NCBI GenBank assembly: GCA_047629355.1 | Contig: JBLHWU010000167.1 | Span: 1-14,631, forward strand | DNA from: CAYUNA01 sp047629355 | GTDB lineage: Bacteria; Bacteroidota; Bacteroidia; Chitinophagales; Saprospiraceae | Direction of reading: 5' to 3' | Length of the DNA stretch: 14,631 bases | Shown here: in pieces, positions 13,223 to 14,631 of the stretch | Position numbering within the stretch: the first letter of the stretch is position 1 | Layout of the letters: each line of letters begins with the position of its first letter | Position numbers and translations under genes: made by a program | The notes under the pieces: generated by a model | Databases searched by the model: none | What the model saw: only the letters and a program-made list of their open reading frames with translations | Told to the model about the DNA's origin: nothing

Positions 13223-14161
13223 TTGGATTGGAAATCAGGTATAAAAGGGTTCAAAAATTACCTACGATTGGAGCGTTCCATGTCGGGTAATACGATTGAT
13301 GCTTACCTCCGAGACATTCAGAAATTTGTTGAGTTTCTAAAGATTCATGAAATGGAAATTGCGCCATTAGAAGTTCAGCGAAGTGATTTAGAAACGTTTA
13401 TTTTTTGGATAAATGAATTGGGATTAGGGGCAAAGTCACAGGCGCGAATTATTTCGGGGATTAAAGCATTTTATCGTTTTTTAATCATGGATGATATGCT
13501 GAATATCAATCCGACAGAATTATTAGAAGGTCCGCGTTTGGAACGAAAGATCCCAGAGGTTTTAGCGTATTCGGAAGTGCTGCAATTGATTAGTGAAATT
13601 GATATGAGTCAAGCGCATGGCGTCCGAAATCGAGCGATGTTGGAAACTTTGTATGCTTGTGGCTTGCGCGTGACAGAGTTGATTACTTTGAAAATCACGA
13701 ATTTCTACCCTGACATTGGTTTTTTGAAAGTTCATGGAAAAAATAACAAAGAACGCATCGTTCCTATCGGTGAAGAAGCAATTAAGCACATCCAGATTTA
13801 TTTAAATACCATTAGAAAACTGCAAAATAACATTCATAAAGACCATGAGAATGTGCTCTTTTTGAATAGACGAGGCAAGCAATTGTCACGGGTGATGATT
13901 TTTATGGTGATTAAAGATTTAGCGGCAGCAGCGGGAATTACCAAGACCGTAAGTCCACATACTTTTCGGCATTCTTTTGCGACGCATTTGGTGGAAGGTG
14001 GCGCAGATTTACGGGCAGTACAGGATATGCTGGGACATGAGTCGATTACGACAACGGAAATTTATACGCATTTAGATACGGAATATTTGAAGGAGACGAT
14101 TTTGAGTTTTCACCCGAGAAGTGTGCAGAGTCGAGTGAAGAAATTTGAGGAAGAAGAATGA
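13223..14161 (+). CDS. xerD: XerC/XerD-family site-specific tyrosine recombinase
   Basis: The product is 312 residues, close to the usual 295-310. The N-terminal core-binding domain (about 5-90) contains FKNYLRLERSMSGNTIDAYL. The catalytic domain holds the full set of residues: Arg149 (ACGLRVTEL), Lys173 (VHGKNNKER), His246 and Arg249 (SPHTFRHSFATHL), His272 (LGHES) and the nucleophile Tyr281 (TEIYTHLD). Such enzymes resolve chromosome dimers at dif; XerD is the closer resemblance, but XerC or a related integrase cannot be excluded. The start is unusual: TTG 13223 gives MDWKSGIKGF, matching the normal Xer N-terminus, while the nearby ATG 13218 is out of frame and stops after eight codons, and the next in-frame ATG (13280) would remove conserved helix residues. 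It is followed by palindromes and an IS-like transposase. Confidence 0.92.
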   Translation: MDWKSGIKGFKNYLRLERSMSGNTIDAYLRDIQKFVEFLKIHEMEIAPLEVQRSDLETFIFWINELGLGAKSQARIISGIKAFYRFLIMDDMLNINPTELLEGPRLERKIPEVLAYSEVLQLISEIDMSQAHGVRNRAMLETLYACGLRVTELITLKITNFYPDIGFLKVHGKNNKERIVPIGEEAIKHIQIYLNTIRKLQNNIHKDHENVLFLNRRGKQLSRVMIFMVIKDLAAAAGITKTVSPHTFRHSFATHLVEGGADLRAVQDMLGHESITTTEIYTHLDTEYLKETILSFHPRSVQSRVKKFEEEE

Positions 14162-14194
14162 TGCTTCAATTTTAGGTTTTATCCGATACGTACC

Positions 14195-14222
14195 GTGACG
14201 CAATTTTACAAATTTCGCTCAC
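14195..14222. repeat. Imperfect inverted repeat with the TGACGCAATTT motif
   Basis: GTGACGCAATTT faces AATTTCGCTCAC across a short gap. The GTGA/TCAC ends and the AATT parts pair; the middle is imperfect. It is the same motif as the perfect hairpin at 14256-14296. Confidence 0.5.
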
Positions 14223-14255
14223 CAAATTTGACTTTTACGTGGAACAATCTGTCGA

Positions 14256-14296
14256 TTTTAACGTGACGCAATTTTCTAAATTGCGTCACGTTAAAA
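14256..14296. repeat. Perfect 19-bp inverted repeat, 3-nt loop
   Basis: TTTTAACGTGACGCAATTT (14256-14274) is followed by TCT and its exact reverse complement (14278-14296). The T-run lies on the 5' side and the A-run on the 3' side, the reverse of an intrinsic terminator. Its head motif TGACGCAATTT also begins the 85-bp dispersed repeats at 1901 and 9804. Confidence 0.85.
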
Positions 14297-14424
14297 CCTA
14301 AGTTTTCAAATTATAGTTTTCTAAACATTAGACATCTTTACAATTTAATCATTTGATTATCAGTTAGTTAAATTTTGTACCTTGCAGTCTGCTTTAATTC
14401 ATATTTAAGAAGGTACATATTCAA

Positions 14425-14631
14425 ATGACTGTTTTTGCTGATGTTTCTAAATTGAGTACTGATGAATTCCAGAGAGCTGTAGGTGTTTCGCTTGATATTT
14501 TCCTTAGCATATGCACTACTGTTTCAGATATAATAGCTAAAGAAAGAGAAGAAAAACCAATGCGAAAGCGAGGTAAACAAACTGGAATTAGCATTGAAAA
14601 TCAAGTCTTGATATTTTTCTATTACATCAGG
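14425..14631 (+). CDS. IS5-like transposase, N-terminal part (3' end outside window)
   Basis: From ATG 14425 the frame is open for 69 codons to the window edge. It reads LSTDEFQRAVGVSLDIFLSI, then a basic stretch EEKPMRKRGKQTGIS, then IENQVLIFFYYIR. This order (short helical lead, basic GRxR-like segment, then a hydrophobic helix ending YxR) matches the helix-turn-helix N-terminus of IS5-group DDE transposases related to ISL2/IS1031. The DDE catalytic part is outside the window, so activity cannot be judged. AAGAAGG at 14407-14413 is a fair ribosome-binding site. Family assignment is moderate. Confidence 0.6.
   Translation, partial: MTVFADVSKLSTDEFQRAVGVSLDIFLSICTTVSDIIAKEREEKPMRKRGKQTGISIENQVLIFFYYIR

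Larger units (their letters stand above)
14162..14424. other. Palindrome-rich spacer before the transposase gene
   Basis: No gene was seen. It contains repeated TGACGCAATTTT words, one very strong hairpin, and the inverted pair TGTACCTT (14376-14383) and AAGGTACA (14410-14417) just before the transposase ATG. The left end of the insertion element is probably in this stretch, but its terminal repeat cannot be assigned without the right end. Confidence 0.45.

Noticed and set aside
14256..14296. Intrinsic terminator of the Xer gene
   Set aside because: The hairpin is followed by AAAACC rather than a U-tract on both strands.

Overview
The window reads as a chromosomal segment of a Bacteroidota bacterium, most likely from the Saprospiria (Lewinella/Haliscomenobacter-like). 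That placement is an inference. It rests on AT-rich coding sequence, repeated TAnnTTTG promoter boxes, a type IX secretion (T9SS) C-terminal sorting domain, a bacterial GH3-family enzyme, an over-long PurF-like protein, and an ECF sigma factor paired with a TPR membrane protein. No rRNA, tRNA or CRISPR array was recognised.

Layout. A protein of unknown function enters from the left edge (to 1846). A 634-base gap with an inverted repeat follows. Next comes a large membrane protein (2481-4901) that fuses three modules: a sugar/polyol nucleotidyltransferase, a CDP-alcohol phosphatidyltransferase-like domain, and a lysylphosphatidylglycerol-synthase-type flippase domain. A hexamer repeat and a strong terminator separate it from a polyprenyl-phosphate-type GT2 glycosyltransferase (5077-6036). 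Converging on these from the right is a minus-strand pair, an ECF sigma factor (7615-7004) followed by a one-pass TPR protein that is probably its anti-sigma factor (6954-6148). Diverging from that pair is a GH3-family adenylating enzyme (7879-9378).

From 9379 to 10451 the DNA looks like a decay or insertion zone. It holds a 360-bp element with 24-bp terminal inverted repeats and three ACTAAAGT-centred hairpins, a degenerate copy of an 85-bp dispersed repeat also seen near 1901, and the C-terminal remnant of a gene carrying an in-frame stop. Next are a very small secreted protein that is little more than a signal peptide plus a T9SS sorting domain (10600-10959), a terminator, a PurF-like amidophosphoribosyltransferase (11228-13126), inverted arrays of a GATGAAT heptamer, and a complete XerC/XerD tyrosine recombinase (13223-14161). 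After a palindrome-rich spacer, an IS5-like transposase gene begins at 14425 and runs off the right edge.

How the genes may work together. The best candidate for a new system is the three-domain fusion next to the GT2 enzyme. Nucleotide activation, transfer to a lipid, and flipping could lie on one polypeptide, with a lipid-linked glycosyltransferase beside it. However, the CDP-alcohol phosphatidyltransferase signature lacks its last two aspartates (Ser and Gly instead), so that domain is either inactive, repurposed, or chemically different. The other genes look like separate transcription units. The intergenic regions are unusually rich in palindromes and small dispersed repeats.
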